Source: Achatina immaculata
Lineage: Eukaryota; Mollusca; Gastropoda; Stylommatophora; Achatinidae
Direction: 5' to 3'
Assembly: GCA_009760885.1 (NCBI GenBank)
Contig: CM019707.1
Coordinates: 36,298,234-36,362,233 of the forward strand
DNA length: 64,000 bases
Shown: positions 1 to 12,020 of the stretch, piece after piece
Layout: every line of letters starts with the position of its first letter
How positions within the stretch are numbered: the stretch's first letter is position 1
Made by a program: the position numbers and the translations under genes
Notes under the pieces: model-generated
What the model was told of the DNA's origin: nothing
Databases searched by the model: none
Seen by the model: only the letters and a program-made list of their open reading frames with translations

Positions 1-54
1 CCAGCTTGCTTCCATGTTGGAACCATTTAAGACTGATCTTTATAGGCTGAGTAA

Positions 55-350
55 GATAAGGTGTTGAGCACAGGCCAAAGTGATGATATAAGCTGTTGGG
101 TAGAGGCGAAAGTGAAGTTATAAGCTGTTGAGTAGAGGTGAAAATGATGATATAAGCTGTTGAGTAGAGGTGAACGTGGTGATATAAGCTGTTGGGTAGA
201 GGCGAAAATGATGATATAAGCTGTTGCATACGGTGAAAGTGGTGATATAAGCTGTTGAGTAGTGATCAAAGTGGTGGTATACGTTGTTAAATAGAGCTGA
301 AAGTGATGGTATAAGCTGTTGAGTAGAGGTCAAAGTGATGGACAGAGTAG
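55..350. repeat. 32-bp minisatellite
   Basis: About nine copies of a 32-bp unit containing ATAAGCTGTTGAGTAGAGG. The phrase ataagctgtt starts near 88, 120 and 152, fixing the period at 32 bp. Copies differ by a few substitutions, and the array ends at about 350. The short open frames here come only from the repeat. Confidence 0.85.
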
Positions 351-885
351 AAGAAGGCATACCAGGGGCTGTCCGAGTGACTGAGTGACCCAGTGATTTA
401 TAGCATCGTAGTAAAAGTGCTGAACACATTCATAAAGCTGGATATGGAGTGGAAAGTTCAGATCCAAGACGAACTCTTCTAGCCGCGCTTCATCTTAACT
501 GTTGACTTTAGAGTTCACTCCACTGTGGTGCAGTCTGCCTAGTACTTCTTTCTTGCGTCCATTCCATATCTTCAAGCAAATCGGCGTAATACAGTTACTA
601 TTGGACTCTGATCCTTTACTTTTCAACCAAGCTGTAATAACTCATCAGTCTCCTTCTTTAGCATAGTCCTTTGTAAGCTAGAATTATGGTTATAATTGTG
701 AACATATTTAGTTATAAGGGTTAACATTTAACAAGAAGAGAAAAGTTTCTAAGGAAACTTAGAGAACAAGGTAGAAAACAAATTTCCCCGACACTAGTGA
801 AAGACCATTACGACTGGACGCTGACAAGTGTAAACAGAAGAAATATGCAAACAGAAATGACAGACACAACGGCGTCGAGGAAGAG
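351..885. other. unassigned sequence
   Basis: No gene, splice-bounded conserved frame or clear repeat was recognised. Confidence 0.5.
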
Positions 886-984
886 TTCAGTCAGTCAGTC
901 ATATGCATGGTCCTTGAGGAACTTTGTCTCCCTAACAGCTCTTTTATAGGCCTCTCGGTGTAAGCAAGATGCTTACAATAGAAA
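886..984 (-). mobile_element. LINE A-family 3' fragment
   Basis: On the minus strand this matches the 3' end of the LINE at 22936-25378, including the stretch that gives an EAYRRAVREAKFR-type peptide in better-preserved copies. It is followed by a short (TGAC)n tail at 887-899. Heavily 5' truncated and non-coding. Confidence 0.7.
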
Positions 985-1854
985 GTACAATAGATTGGCA
1001 AAACTATCTGGCAATACCATCCCGCAAGTGATATAACAGGAGACGAGGAACAGTCGGCGCACTAAACTCTAACAATAAGAAGACAGACAGTTAATTGCCC
1101 CTACAGACCCCAAGCGCTCGAGAAGAACTTGCCCGAGGTGGGGTAACTGGACAGGGACTCTATAAAGATTTAAGAGAAGCCAAAAGTCTTGTTGGCGGCT
1201 GATAGTCTGCGAAATGGACAGGACGAATAAAGAAACCGGACTAGTAATCAGTCAATAGGTACAGGTAGAAAGTGCCAAGGGCAAAGGGTGGATGTTCGAC
1301 AGCACTAAACTGGCAGGTTATGACACAGGAACCAGTCTGTACGGATATTGAAACCAATGGACCAGTTATAGGCAGAGTAGAGATAACCATTGGTTAGTTC
1401 ATCAAACCGGATTCCCAAGATAAAACGAGGGACCGAGAGAGACCAGGGGAATACGCACAAAGAGGTACGCACAGACTTACGCACACAGAGGTACGCACAG
1501 ACATAGACATACAGACTCCAGGGCTGAACTAAAAGTCCTACACCAAGATACTCAGAGACAAAGATAACAAGGTACTCGAAGACGAAGATACTTGGACACT
1601 TGGACAGAGACTCAGATAGGTAGATCGAGACCAGGAGAGATGTGCAGATATGAGCAGACAAGCAGCTACAGAATGAGTTCTCCGTTGTTTGTGCCTTTTC
1701 TGTTGAACCGTTGGAAATTCTACACCCAGTTTTTTTTTACAAGAGTCAACTGGTATAAATAAACTTGTAACTCTCGTCACGGACGAATGGATGTGCTCGA
1801 CGCTTATGTGTGATAGTATTTAAAATCCGAGACAAACAACTTAAAAATATTAAA
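985..1854. other. unassigned sequence
   Basis: Nothing recognisable apart from a loose gtacgcacagac repetition around 1460-1505. The minus-strand open frames are Ser/Tyr-rich and resemble no family I know. Confidence 0.5.
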
Positions 1855-2660
1855 CTTCTAGGAGTACTAGAAGATGGAAGTCAAAATCAAAGTACATTCT
1901 TGTAGGAGTACTAGAAGATGGAGGGTATAATCTTGGCAGATTCTTGTAGGAGTACTAGAAGATGGAGGGTGTAATCTTGGCAGATTCTTGTAGGATTACT
2001 AAAAGATGGAGGGTGTAATCTTGGCAGATTCTTGTAGGATTACTAAAAGATGGAGGGTGTAATCTTGGCAGATTCTTGTAGGATTACTAAAAGATGGAGG
2101 GTATAATCTTGGCAGATTCTTGTAGGATTACTAAAAGATGGAGGGTGTAATCTTGGCAGATTCTTGTAGGATTACTAAAAGATGGAGGGTGTAATCTTGG
2201 CAGATTCTTGTAGGATTACTAGAAGATGGAGGGTATAATCTTGGCAGATTCTTGTAGGATTACTAAAAGATGGAGGGTGTAATCTTGGCAGATTCTTGTA
2301 GGATTACTAAAAGATGGAGGGTGTAATCTTGGCAGATTCTTGTAGGATTACTAAAAGATGGAGGGTATAATCTTGGCAGATTCTTGTAGGAGTAGTAGAA
2401 GATGGAAGTTATAATATTGGTAGATTCTTGTAGGAGTACTAGAAGATGGAGGGTATAATCTTGGCAGATTCTTGTAGGAGTATTAAAAGATGGAGGGTAT
2501 AATCTTGGAAGATTCTTGTAGGATTACTAGAAAGATGGAGGGTATAATCTTGGCAGATTCTTGTAGGAGTAGTAGAAGATGGAAGGTATAATATTGGTAG
2601 ATTCTTGTAGGATTACTAGAAGATGGAGGGTATAATATTGGCAGATTCTTGTAACCTCTA
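1855..2660. repeat. 44-bp minisatellite
   Basis: About 18 copies of a 44-bp unit with the core GATTCTTGTAGGATTACTA. Two variants occur (ggagtactagaag and ggattactaaaag). The first is commoner at the edges and the second in the middle, as expected if the centre was homogenised by local amplification. Confidence 0.9.
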
Positions 2661-3405
2661 TCTGATATTTGAAAGACCGTGTACATTTTCTGTCGTTCCC
2701 AAAAGAAAAAAAGCTACCAAATTTTGGATCGCCGTGGACGAGATACTGCCTGCTGCTCACGATATATTACAATGAACTTTCACCTTCGACCTCACTGTCA
2801 GTCCCCGCCAATCGTTGAAATAAGCTGTAGGTCTTTCAAATGTTTTCGAAGTTGCCATTTTGTTCATATGTTTCTACAAACGTTCAGTTTCAACCGTCCC
2901 TACAGTTATGAACAAAATCTTCCCTCTCTCAATCATTGTGCCCAAAAAAGGCAGTCCCTCTTGGATGATGCTATTTCTCTCCCTTCACTAGCCATCCTTT
3001 CGTTCTTTATTAGGGACCAATTTATCTTGGAATTTTTCTTCTAATTGGCCCTTACGTCGTCTTACCTCCCCCCTTGATCTGTTCAGCGTTCTCCATCCAA
3101 TTATATTTGACCTTATAGTCCCGCCCACAGTTGTCTTAATCATTTACGTCATTTTTCACTTCAAAATGTTCCTTGTTTCTTCTCTCTCTCTCTCCCCTCT
3201 TCTCGCCCGAATCTTAATATGCCTTTGCTTGTATCCGTCTTTCCGGATATTGGACTGCGTTTTACTCTTCCTTTTAGCGATATGCTTGCAAATTGCATTA
3301 TTACGTCAATCCTTTCCGACAGCTATCTCTGTGTCACTCGGACATCTTTTTATTATGGCAAGCAAAACCAGCATGTCTTTTTTTTTTTCTTTCGTCTATT
3401 TCTGC

Positions 3406-3445
<40 letters not shown>

Positions 3446-3970
3446 CTCTCTCTCTCTCGGAGTTTTTAGTTCGTTAACTCCATTCTCTAATTTGTCAGGT
3501 GTCCTGCGTGTGCTGTAAAGTTTCTCGTATTCTCCTTCTCTGACATTTATCTATGTTTCTTTTTCTTAAACTAAACGAAAAGAAAAATGCGCAGGTGACT
3601 TTTTTCGTCTTCCTTAAATTCTAAGGGAAATCACTGCAAAAATAATTTCCTGCAATTTCTTGTTCCTGTGGCTTGAAGCAACATAATAAAAAATGGCGTC
3701 TTATTTCACATTATTGTACGTGATTACAAGATGGCATGCTGACAGTAAACTAGTAATTACTGTAATATTATCCCCATTTATTATCACAAGAAAGCCGATG
3801 TCTAAATGTCATTGCTGATGTCAGAATGACTTTGTTGAAATGCTAATGTGATTTGTCATAGCATTGTTAAAGCTTTTTGTATCCTTTTTGTTTTTTCTTT
3901 GAAGTCCGATCACTGCTGAGTTGTCTTCTCCTTCTTCTTTGCTTTGTTATCATCTGGGGTTTAATATAGT
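2661..3970. other. unassigned sequence with a (TC)n tract
   Basis: AT-rich sequence without a recognisable gene. A (TC)n microsatellite runs from about 3405 to 3462. Small open frames at 2679-3044 and 3166-3518 have no recognisable domain and look like chance frames. Confidence 0.5.
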
Positions 3971-4049
3971 GTCAGGAGACAGATAGACAGACAGAGAGAC
4001 ACACAGACAGGCAGGCAGGCACACAAATAGCAAACACACAGACACACGC

Positions 4050-4283
<234 letters not shown>

Positions 4284-4384
4284 GAGCGAGTAAAAGGCTG
4301 ATGACCCGAACGCTTGACAATTTATATGGATAAAATACAGGGACGAGATATTCTTATTACACCAGTTTCTCAATGCTGTCATCT

Positions 4385-4490
4385 TGACATTCCAAAACTA
4401 AAATTATTCGTTGTCATCACAACACTCTAAAACTAAACTTCTTCCTTGTCATCACAACATTCTAAAACTAAACTTCTTCCTTGTCATCTT
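4385..4490. repeat. 33-37-bp satellite, left outlier block
   Basis: Three copies of CTAAAACTAAACTTCTTCC with its following spacer. They match the array at 6388-6925, from which they are separated by about 1.9 kb of R repeat and rDNA fragment. Confidence 0.8.
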
Positions 4491-4569
4491 CTCTTTTACC
4501 TTGAATGTAGTAGTTAAATCTTACACTCTTTTGATATGTTTTTACTAATTTAATTTGTATTTTTGTACT

Positions 4570-4700
4570 AAATCAAGTGTGTGGGAAGAATGAAAGATGG
4601 AGTGATGAAGGGCAGAATGTAAGACGGGCCTGCGTGCCCAATTCTTTACCCTTGAAAAATAAAGATTATTCATTCATTCATTCATTCATTCATTCACAAC
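4570..4700 (+). mobile_element. LINE 3' end with (ATTC)n tail
   Basis: Shares the phrase ACGGGCCTGCGTGCCCAAT and an AATAAA-type signal with the minus-strand LINE 3' end at 21007-21130. It ends in (ATTC)n at about 4673-4695. Only the 3' untranslated part remains. Confidence 0.65.
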
Positions 4701-4719
4701 ATTATTATTCTCCTCCTAC

Positions 4720-5703
4720 TTTTTCTTCGTTCGCTTCTACCACCAAGACCGCCCCATGATCCTATTGAATTTACTCCTGCGGTTCTGGTGATAGTCTCAT
4801 TTAGGATGGAGGCTCAAAGCATCGTGGGACTTGGGCCTATATTCTCGGTGGGTCACAGAAGCGGCATTGCGTGACACTGTGGTTTTCGTTGCACCAGCTT
4901 AGTCTAGAGTTGGACTTTCTCACAGAAAAACCTCGATGTCATTTGGATATGAATATATCCCCGCAGTGTGAGAGGTGGTTGCCCATCCAGCCTAGAGTTG
5001 GACTTCCTCACCGGAATACCTCGACGTGTTTTAAATATCAGTATATCCCAGTCGAGTGAGAGACTGTTACCTATCTAGACTGCACTGGTCCAGTGTCTCC
5101 AACTTCAGCATTTTGTGATCGTGGCCGCTACCCTTCCTGGTGGTATCCAGGACGAAACTTTTGTCGAGGAGGACGAATCTTAGCTACTGATAAGTTTCAC
5201 CCTTGAGTTAAGCTGGTTTAGCTTATTATCCCAGTATGGATGTATATAGGACGTGGCCGGCCTCTAGAGCAGAGGTGTCCTTACCGCAAGAATACTGACC
5301 ATACCGATTAAACTTCACTTAATCCTTTCCATCACCTTTTTCACATCAGCGCCGCGCGGCAACCCTAATGGCATTTTTCTTCTTTGGCCGGGAGGAATTT
5401 CATCCCACGCGCGGCAGTCGAAGAATCTCGCCATCAGTTCTTAGTTTAACTCCTGGGTTAAGCCAGTTTGGGCATTTTGCCCCAGAATGTATGTATATAG
5501 GACATGGCCGGCCTCTAGAGTGGGGTGAAGTGCCATGATACGAGTAACTTTGACCGTGAGACTACTGGCCACACCGATGAAACTTCACTTACTCCTTTCC
5601 ATTATCTTTTCCACGGCGGCGGCAACCTTAATCGCATTTTTCTTCATTGACTGGGAGGAGTTTCACCCCACGCACGGCAGCTGAAGAATCTCGCCAGCAG
5701 CGA
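4720..5703 (+). repeat. dispersed repeat R, copy A
   Basis: Collinear with 47758-48990. Both begin near TACCACCAAGACC, share TGTGGTTTTCGTTGCA, and end near GAAGAATCTC followed by CCAGCAGCG. Inside are ~87-bp units around TTGGACTTTCTCAC and longer units around GGACGTGGCCGGCCTCTAGAG (the latter at about 5220 and 5500). No protein-coding frame is recognisable. It could be a non-autonomous transposon, but I see no terminal repeats. The right end abuts an 18S rRNA fragment. Confidence 0.75.
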
Positions 5704-5926
5704 GGTTTTGAACTAATAAAAGCGCTCTTTTCACGATGGTCGGAGCTTAGTAAGCATGTATTAGCTGTAGAATTGCCACAGTTATTCAAGTAGGATCGTG
5801 TCATCCGAGGAACCTCGATTGATTTAATGAATAATTCACGGTTTCACCGTGAGACAGTGTGAACTTAGAAATGCATGGCTTGATCTTTGAGACAAGCATA
5901 TGGCTACTGGCAGGATCAACCAGATA
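5704..5926 (-). rRNA. 18S rRNA 5' fragment (truncated copy)
   Basis: The reverse complement starts with TATCTGGTTGATCCTGCCAG, the hallmark 5' end of eukaryotic small-subunit rRNA. It continues through the conserved CATATGCTTGTCTCAAAGA and GACACGATCCTACTTG segments and stops after TTAGTTCAAAACC, about 223 nt in. Several universally conserved positions are changed (for example GTGAATTATTC where GCGAATGGCTC is usual), so this is a decayed orphan copy and not an active gene. The break falls directly on repeat R. Confidence 0.93.
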
Positions 5927-6385
5927 GCTTTCTTCACCGAACCTTAGTCGGATATCTGCCGTCAGACCGACGCGGGGCAAGGGAGACAGAGCTCTGCTCA
6001 TTTCCTTTAATCACCACCATCGGCGGCGGTCGGCTCTTTCTGCTCTAACGAACGAGAAGAAAGTCCGGCACCCACAACCAACGCACATTACATACTGCAG
6101 ATCCGATACCCTTTGCGAGAAATGGGCCAATTACGAGGCCATCGGTCGACAACACCGTAGTACACCACCGACGCGTTAGCACGAACCTGACTGGCTAGCC
6201 TATTATAGGTTTCGCTCGACGGACAAACCACTCCCTTCTGCACCGAACCACCTTAACTCTCGCCGTCCGGGAGGGGGGCGAAAACGTTTCTCCCCACGCA
6301 CGGAACTCGAGAGCGCTTTTTTGCCAAAGAAACGGTCGGTCTGCGCAACAGTAGCCCGCGCTGTGCAGCTCTGCGCAGCTGACGA
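5927..6385 (-). other. 5' external transcribed spacer remnant of rDNA
   Basis: This GC-rich island lies immediately upstream of the 18S 5' end in the correct orientation and stands out from its AT-rich surroundings. Spacer identity is inferred from position and composition, because spacers are not conserved enough to recognise by sequence. It stops where the 33-bp satellite resumes. Confidence 0.6.
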
Positions 6386-6387
6386 AT

Positions 6388-6925
6388 CACATTCTAAACC
6401 TAAACTTCTTCCTTGTCATCACAACATTCTACAGTTAAACTTCTTCCTTGTCGCCACAACATTCTGAAGCGAAACTTCTTCCTTGATCACGACAGTCTAA
6501 AACTAAACTTCCTCCTTGATCACGATATTCTAAAACTAAACTTCCTCCTTGATCACGACATTCTAAAACTAAACTTCCTCCTTGATTACGACATTCTAAA
6601 ACTAAACTTCCTCCTTGATCACGACATTCTAAAACTAAACTTTCTCCTTGATCACGACATTCTAAAACTAAACTTCCTCCTTGATCACCGCATTCTAAAA
6701 CTAAACTTCCTCCTTGATCACGACATTCTAAAACTAAACTTCCTCCTTGATCACCGCATTCTAAAACTAAACTTTCTCCTTGATCACGACATTCTAAAAC
6801 TAAACTTCCTCCTTGATCACCGCATTCTAAAACTAAACTTTCTCCTTGATCACGACATTCTAAAACTAAACTTCCTCCTTGATCACGACATTCTAAAACT
6901 AAACTTCCTCCTTGATCACGACACA
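6388..6925. repeat. 33-bp satellite
   Basis: About 16 copies of a 33-bp unit containing TCTAAAACTAAACTTCCTCC. Because 33 is divisible by three and the unit lacks stops, both strands carry open frames of 11-residue repeats (LKLNFLLDHDI on +, CRDQGGSLVLE on -). I regard these as artefacts. Confidence 0.9.
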
Positions 6926-7217
6926 CATGAACCGAATCTTTTCCAACAAAGCAACGACACTCTAACTTTTACCAGAATTCTTTCCCACTTTAGAATAAAC
7001 GGTTAAAACATCTCTGATTCTCAAAAACTTGGGAGATTTATAACCGCGCATGTGATAATCATGCACGGACGCGTTGTTTACAGAAATGTTTTAATTTGTA
7101 ACGTTTCTACGCGTTAACTCAGCGGATTTTTAACAGCGAAATGACAGCTCTCAGAAACAGTTAAATATTGTCTGTTTTTTTTATTGTGTGGGATGTTTGT
7201 GAATATTTTGGACGCAT

Positions 7218-7428
7218 TAAACTTCATGAAAATTTAGAGAAGACCGTCTTGGAAGGGTACATAATGGGAAAAAGAAAGAGAGGAAGGCCAAGGCGAAGAT
7301 AGCTGGAAGACGTCGTTGGTAATCTGCGAATGGATGCATCAGCAGCAGGGGCATCTTGCTTACAACCGAGAGGCATACAGGAGAGCTGTTAGGGAGGCAA
7401 AGTTCCACAAGAGACATCCAAATGACTA
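7218..7428 (+). mobile_element. LINE A-family 3' fragment
   Basis: On the plus strand this encodes a degenerate form of KTVLEGYIMGKRKRGRPRRR followed by a stop and MDASAAG, the C-terminal end of the RT protein in the LINE A family. It ends just after a ggcaaagttccacaag phrase that marks the 3' ends of the other copies. Confidence 0.8.
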
Positions 7429-7572
7429 GGGTGTTTTTTAAAGGGAACGACCGACTCTCGGGTGTACTGAGATCAAATATCATGAAATGATAAGATCTGA
7501 CGAGTGTTACAAAAATGTGTAAATAAGAGAGAAGTCTTAGACTTATTTTACTGAATCTATTTTTTTTCTCCC

Positions 7573-7699
7573 AAAGAGAGAGAGAGAGAGAGAGAGGAAG
7601 AGAACGAGTGAGAGATGTTCAGAGATGAGCAAGAAAAGAGAGAGAGAGAGAGATGAAAGACAACAGAATAGGAGAGAGAAATGAGAAATAAAAGCAGAA

Positions 7700-7731
<32 letters not shown>

Positions 7732-7772
7732 AGATAGACAGCGTGAGATAAGAAGAAGAGAAGGAATGATAA

Positions 7773-7815
<43 letters not shown>

Positions 7816-7870
7816 AGAAAGTGATTAGAAGAATAAGCAGCGGCAAATTTTCTTCTTCCTCCTCTTTTCT

Positions 7871-7903
<33 letters not shown>

Positions 7904-7950
7904 TTCTTCTTCTTCTTCTTCTTCTTCTTCTTCTGCTTCTTTTTCTTCTT
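7573..7950. repeat. (GA)n, (ATC)n and (TTC)n microsatellites
   Basis: Interrupted GA runs span 7573-7812. They are followed by (ATC)n at about 7873-7902 and (TTC)n at about 7903-7932. Confidence 0.9.
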
Positions 7951-8019
7951 AATCGACGCGATGAAGGTATTGAACCACAGCATCATGTCAACTCTGTGGC
8001 AGGTTCTTGCAGCTAACTT

Positions 8020-8250
8020 TTTTTCACTCCCTGAATGAAGCTAGAAAGCATGGGGTGTGGAATACTTCTTTAGCAGACTCCACCACCATGGAGACTACGA
8101 CGAACCCTGCGCCATTATCAAGACTACGTCTGCTACTAGCGATATCATAGGAAAGGTGGGACTGGGTCTTGATCCGCTATGGTTCGCCAACCCCTTCGTT
8201 TGCGTATCAGCTATGGTTCCCTGATTGCCAAGTCATACAGCTTCTAAGCA
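8020..8250 (-). mobile_element. SINE-X copy (divergent, truncated)
   Basis: In reverse orientation it matches the copies at 9487-9822 and 13652-13994. Shared phrases include CTTTAGCAGACTCCACCACC and GGTGGGACTGGGTCTTG. The tail-proximal end is missing. Confidence 0.7.
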
Positions 8251-8884
8251 CCCCCCCCCCACACACACACACACACAAAAGGGACTGATGTAAACGAGAA
8301 AAGAGACTAGGAAACGTTTCTTTTCTTTATAGTGTTCATTTCTTTTCTACTCGTATGATATACATTCTGGAAATTCCCAGAGGAATCTCAATTACTTTTC
8401 TGAACCTCGGGCCATATTCAAGTCTATTGTTCTTATCATAGAAAGCGTGAGCAGTATTATGGATGCGTGGAAGATTTGGACAAAATATAAGTCCAAGAAA
8501 TAGAAATTACGAAATTTCGTTGCACACCGTGTGAAAAAGAAGCTGGTTTTAAATCGTGAAAGTTATTGTTTGTTTGTCTGTTTGTCTGTTTGTTTGCTTG
8601 CTTGTTTGTTGTATCGGTATCGGAGCTCTACAAACTCAGTGGCAGCTGCTCTTAAGCAAGCAACCATCGATCCGTTGACTATTACACTAACAGGGAAACA
8701 AGACGTTAAACTGATACAAATAACAATCAGTTAAAAGACTACCCAAATTAATAATAATATAATAATAATAATAATAATAACTGATAAAAATGTTAATAAA
8801 ACAAGCTGCTAAAATATAAACTTATGAACTGAAGAACTTTTAAGTTTGGTTGTGATCTTCTGACTGAGAAGAGGACATTGCAGG
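8251..8884. other. unassigned sequence
   Basis: A C-run plus (CA)n at about 8250-8277, (TTTG)n-like sequence near 8570-8610 and (AAT)n near 8755-8782. No gene recognised. Confidence 0.5.
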
Positions 8885-9172
8885 CTGAGACACTGTCTAT
8901 CTACACCAGGAGCTGAGACACCGTCTATCTACACCAGGAGCTGAGACACCGTCTATCTACACCAGGAGCTGAGACACCGTCTATCTACACCGTTAGCTGA
9001 GACACCGTCTATCTACACCAGGAGCTGAGACACCGTCTATCTACACCAGGAGCTGAGACACCATCTATCTACACCAGGAGCTGAGACACCATCTATCTAC
9101 ACCGGGAGCTGAGACACCGTCTATCTACACCAGGAGCTGAGACACCATCTATCTACACCGGGAGCTGAAAAC
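8885..9172. repeat. 29-bp minisatellite
   Basis: About ten copies of a 29-bp unit containing GCTGAGACACCGTCTATCTA, with accg/accag variants. Boundaries are sharp. Confidence 0.92.
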
Positions 9173-9347
9173 TGGCCCAGCAGACCTATGTGCCTGCAGC
9201 AAGGAGCAACAGACAACCACATCACATCCTCCAGAGCTGCCAACTACACAACCCACTCAGACAAAGGACCCGGCCGGACCCCTGCCCGGCCCCCCTACAA
9301 GAGAAGGTCTAAGGTGATAGTCAAACCCTGAGACGAACTGTCTCATT

Positions 9348-9351
<4 letters not shown>

Positions 9352-9388
<37 letters not shown>
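9352..9388. repeat. (GT)n(GA)n microsatellite
   Basis: A short GT run followed by a GA run. Confidence 0.85.
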
Positions 9389-9390
<2 letters not shown>

Positions 9391-9486
9391 CGTGTCGATG
9401 TCTGAGTGAACGACGACAACGAAGAAGATTTGACATCCGGACAGAAGAATGAGTTAACGTCTACAACATGATATGAAGAAGCAAGA

Positions 9487-9822
9487 AAGGGGGTGAAGAT
9501 GGCTGCCCAATGAGGCAATCAGCGAACCGTAGCTGATATGCTAGCGTCAGGGTTAGCGAACCATAGCTGATCAAGACCCTGTCCCATCTCTTCGTTCTTA
9601 CCCCTAGTAACAGGCCTAGCCTGGCCAACGGTGGAGTCTGCTAAAGAAGCATTGCACGCCCCCCCCCCTGCGTTTTAGCTGTACTCTGGAACTGAAAAAA
9701 ATAGCTGCTATAACCCGCTCCCACGCCGGTACGATGCTATACCTCAACACCTCCACAGCATCGGCTGCAAAGAACACCAGCTCGCTCTTACAGGGAGTTC
9801 GTACAAGTACAAGTAAGTACAA
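9487..9822 (+). mobile_element. SINE-X copy with 12-bp target-site duplication
   Basis: A ~336-bp element starting near GGGTGAAGATGGC and ending in a short GTACAA-type tail. It is flanked by the direct repeat GAAGAAGCAAGA at 9475-9486 and 9823-9834. Homologous copies lie at 8020, 13652, 14468 and 29907. No RNA polymerase III A/B boxes are obvious. The target duplication of this length supports LINE-type insertion. Confidence 0.8.
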
Positions 9823-9834
9823 GAAGAAGCAAGA

Positions 9835-10465
9835 TCAATCAGCACCTTCAAACAGCAAGCCCTGTGTCATCAAGTGCCGCGCTTAGCAAAACCACCCGAA
9901 ACTGTCTTCCACTCCAACAATCGATACTTCTAGTCTCCAGTCACAACGTACCTCTACTTCCTTCGCTGCCGAAAAAGCTCTCGAATTCACCCCAGTGACT
10001 TCCTGTAACACATTTTTCCACTAAAAGGAGCAATAGAGGAGATTAAAGATTCATTTTCCTCATTCATCTTGATGAAAGTGTGTCCGGGAAATTCTCCCCT
10101 CCCCCCCCCCTTCCAACTTCTTTTCAATTCACTTAACTCTCTGCTTTCCAGAAAACCAGGCAATGCAATTTAATGAGCTTGAAAAACGGGTTTCTGCATT
10201 TTTGTAAAAAAACTGAAGTAACCAAAGGGAAGTTCCATTTTATTGAAGGGGTGTCGTCTCCTTAGAGCGTCTTATAGTTTGACTATTTTCTTATTTCTGT
10301 ATTGCTTTGTCTTGTCTTGACTATACATGCGCCATTTTACATTGTTTTACTGGGTTTAAGATATTAACAACGTAATCTTTTGTCGTTTTTTTTTTGTTAA
10401 ATGTTTGTAATAAAAATACAGTAAAAGTGCATATATACTTTAAAAGTTGAGATTAGATTTAAAGA
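9835..10465. other. unassigned sequence
   Basis: AT-rich sequence with homopolymer runs and no recognisable gene or repeat family. Confidence 0.5.
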
Positions 10466-10469
10466 GTTT

Positions 10470-10890
10470 AGAGAGAGAGAGAGAGAGAGAGGCAGAGAAA
10501 GAAGGAGACGAGAGAGAAAACAGACAGAGAGAAAGAGAGTAGACAGAGATAGATACGGAGACAGAGAGAAGGGGATGGGAAGAGAGAGAGAGGACAGAGA
10601 GAGGCAGAGAAAGAATGAGAGAGAGAGAGGAAGAGAAAGAAAGCAGAGAGGGAGAGAGAGAAAGAGAGAGCAGGCAGAGATAGATACGGAGACAGAGAGA
10701 AGGGGATGGGAAGAGAGAGAGAGAGAGAGAAAGGGGACAGAGAGAAGCAGAGAAAGAATGAGAGAGAGAGGAAGAGAAAGAAAGCAGAGAGGGAGAGAGA
10801 GAAAGAGAGAGCAGGCAGAGATAGATACGGAGACAGGGACGGGGGATGGCAAGAGGGAAAGAAATAGAGAGAGAAGGAAAGGGAGAAAAG

Positions 10891-10944
<54 letters not shown>

Positions 10945-10945
10945 T
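10470..10945. repeat. (GA)n-rich tract with ~130-bp higher-order repeat
   Basis: Purine-rich. The phrase GATAGATACGGAGACAGAGA recurs at about 10548 and 10679, with a diverged third copy near 10819. Longer GA-rich blocks were therefore duplicated within the microsatellite. Open frames across it in several frames are low-complexity artefacts. Confidence 0.88.
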
Positions 10946-10984
10946 GCACGGCCAACCAAAGCAGAAACAAACGAACTTCACAGA

Positions 10985-11380
10985 ATGGCTAGTTTGTTCT
11001 TATTATGTTCTATGGAGCAGACAACCAGTGTTCTAGGTACAAGAAGATATGATGACGCGGAAGTGAAAGCAAGGAGTAGGGTCGGGAGTGAATTTCAACA
11101 GCTGACCTGGAAACTTGGGTGGTGGAGCATGTGTAATACCTGCAGGAGGAATAAGGATACGGGTAGGTTATTAAACCTAAATTTTTTTTCAACACCAGAA
11201 GCATGGAAGGTCAGGGACGTGTTAGTTTCAGGGGTTCCCAACTTTGAGTAAAAAAAACAAACATCGGTACCGACTCATCCAGTACATAAATGAGATGCCA
11301 GAGAATTTTAGTCGGTCGGGATTTTGTACGCTGAGCACGCAGGAAGGGGACAGCGGAGCGGAGGGGAAGTATGGTTTTCG
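10985..11380. other. unassigned sequence
   Basis: No recognisable gene. It may be the decayed upstream part of the LINE fragment that follows. Confidence 0.4.
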
Positions 11381-11728
11381 TTTAAGGACAAGATCAGAAA
11401 CGAGGAGGTCTGTGAAAGGGCAGGACCAGAACCTGTGAACCTACAAATCATGTCTAGCATGTGGAGGTGGATTGGCCACACTCTGAGGAAAACCCGACAC
11501 CAGCATAGCAAGACAGGCACTGACATGGAATCCTCAAGGAAATAGAAAACGAGGAAGACCTAGACTTACTTGGAGAAGAGAAATTCTGACAGTGCTCAGA
11601 GACAAGGGATGCACACGGAAGGAAGCAGAGAATAATTCCAAGAACAGGGATGACTGGAGAGCCTTTATCCTTGGCCTATGCTCTCAAGGGAGTGAAAGGC
11701 GATGACGATGATGATGATGATGATGAGT
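11381..11728 (+). mobile_element. LINE C-terminal fragment with (GAT)n tail
   Basis: Plus-strand frames give RNEEVCERAGPEPVNLQIM, then WRWIGHTLRK, and after frame breaks RDDWRAFILGLCSQGSERR. This is the C-terminal region typical of RT proteins of RTE-like and related non-LTR elements. The 3' end runs straight into (GAT)n at about 11703-11726. Confidence 0.75.
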
Positions 11729-11794
11729 ATGTATTTCGTCGATGAATATACATGTTTCTATATTTGCTTTGATCATTATTTGTATTGTAGACAT

Positions 11795-12020
11795 AATGGA
11801 GATACAATGAGGGAAATTAAAAGGAGGACATCTCGCTCTTCAGAAAGTAAAGCAACTAAAGAATCTGTGGATAGGAACAGACAGAACTACAAAAATAAGA
11901 TTTGTAAGGGCATGCATCTTTCCCATCACAACATATGCTTGTGAGACCTGGACACTTAACAAAACAGCTGAGAAACACATAAATGCCTTTGAATGAAAAT
12001 GGTACAGAAGAGTTCTACAA
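11795..12020 (+). mobile_element. LINE A-family fragment
   Basis: Encodes REIKRRTSRSSESKATKESV followed by RNRQNYKNKICKGMHLSHHN and a broken form of YACETWTLNKTAEKHINAF, matching the RT C-terminal region of LINE A. It breaks off where the 34-bp array begins. Confidence 0.8.

Noticed and set aside
5801..6001. 66-aa minus-strand protein
   Set aside because: It is a translation of the 18S rRNA 5' end and adjoining spacer.
6413..7006. 11-residue repeat protein (LKLNFLLDHDI)
   Set aside because: Arises from a 33-bp satellite and is mirrored by an equally open frame on the other strand.
8885..9172. CRISPR-like regular repeat array
   Set aside because: Units are directly adjacent without unique spacers, and the window is clearly eukaryotic. 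The same applies to the other minisatellites.
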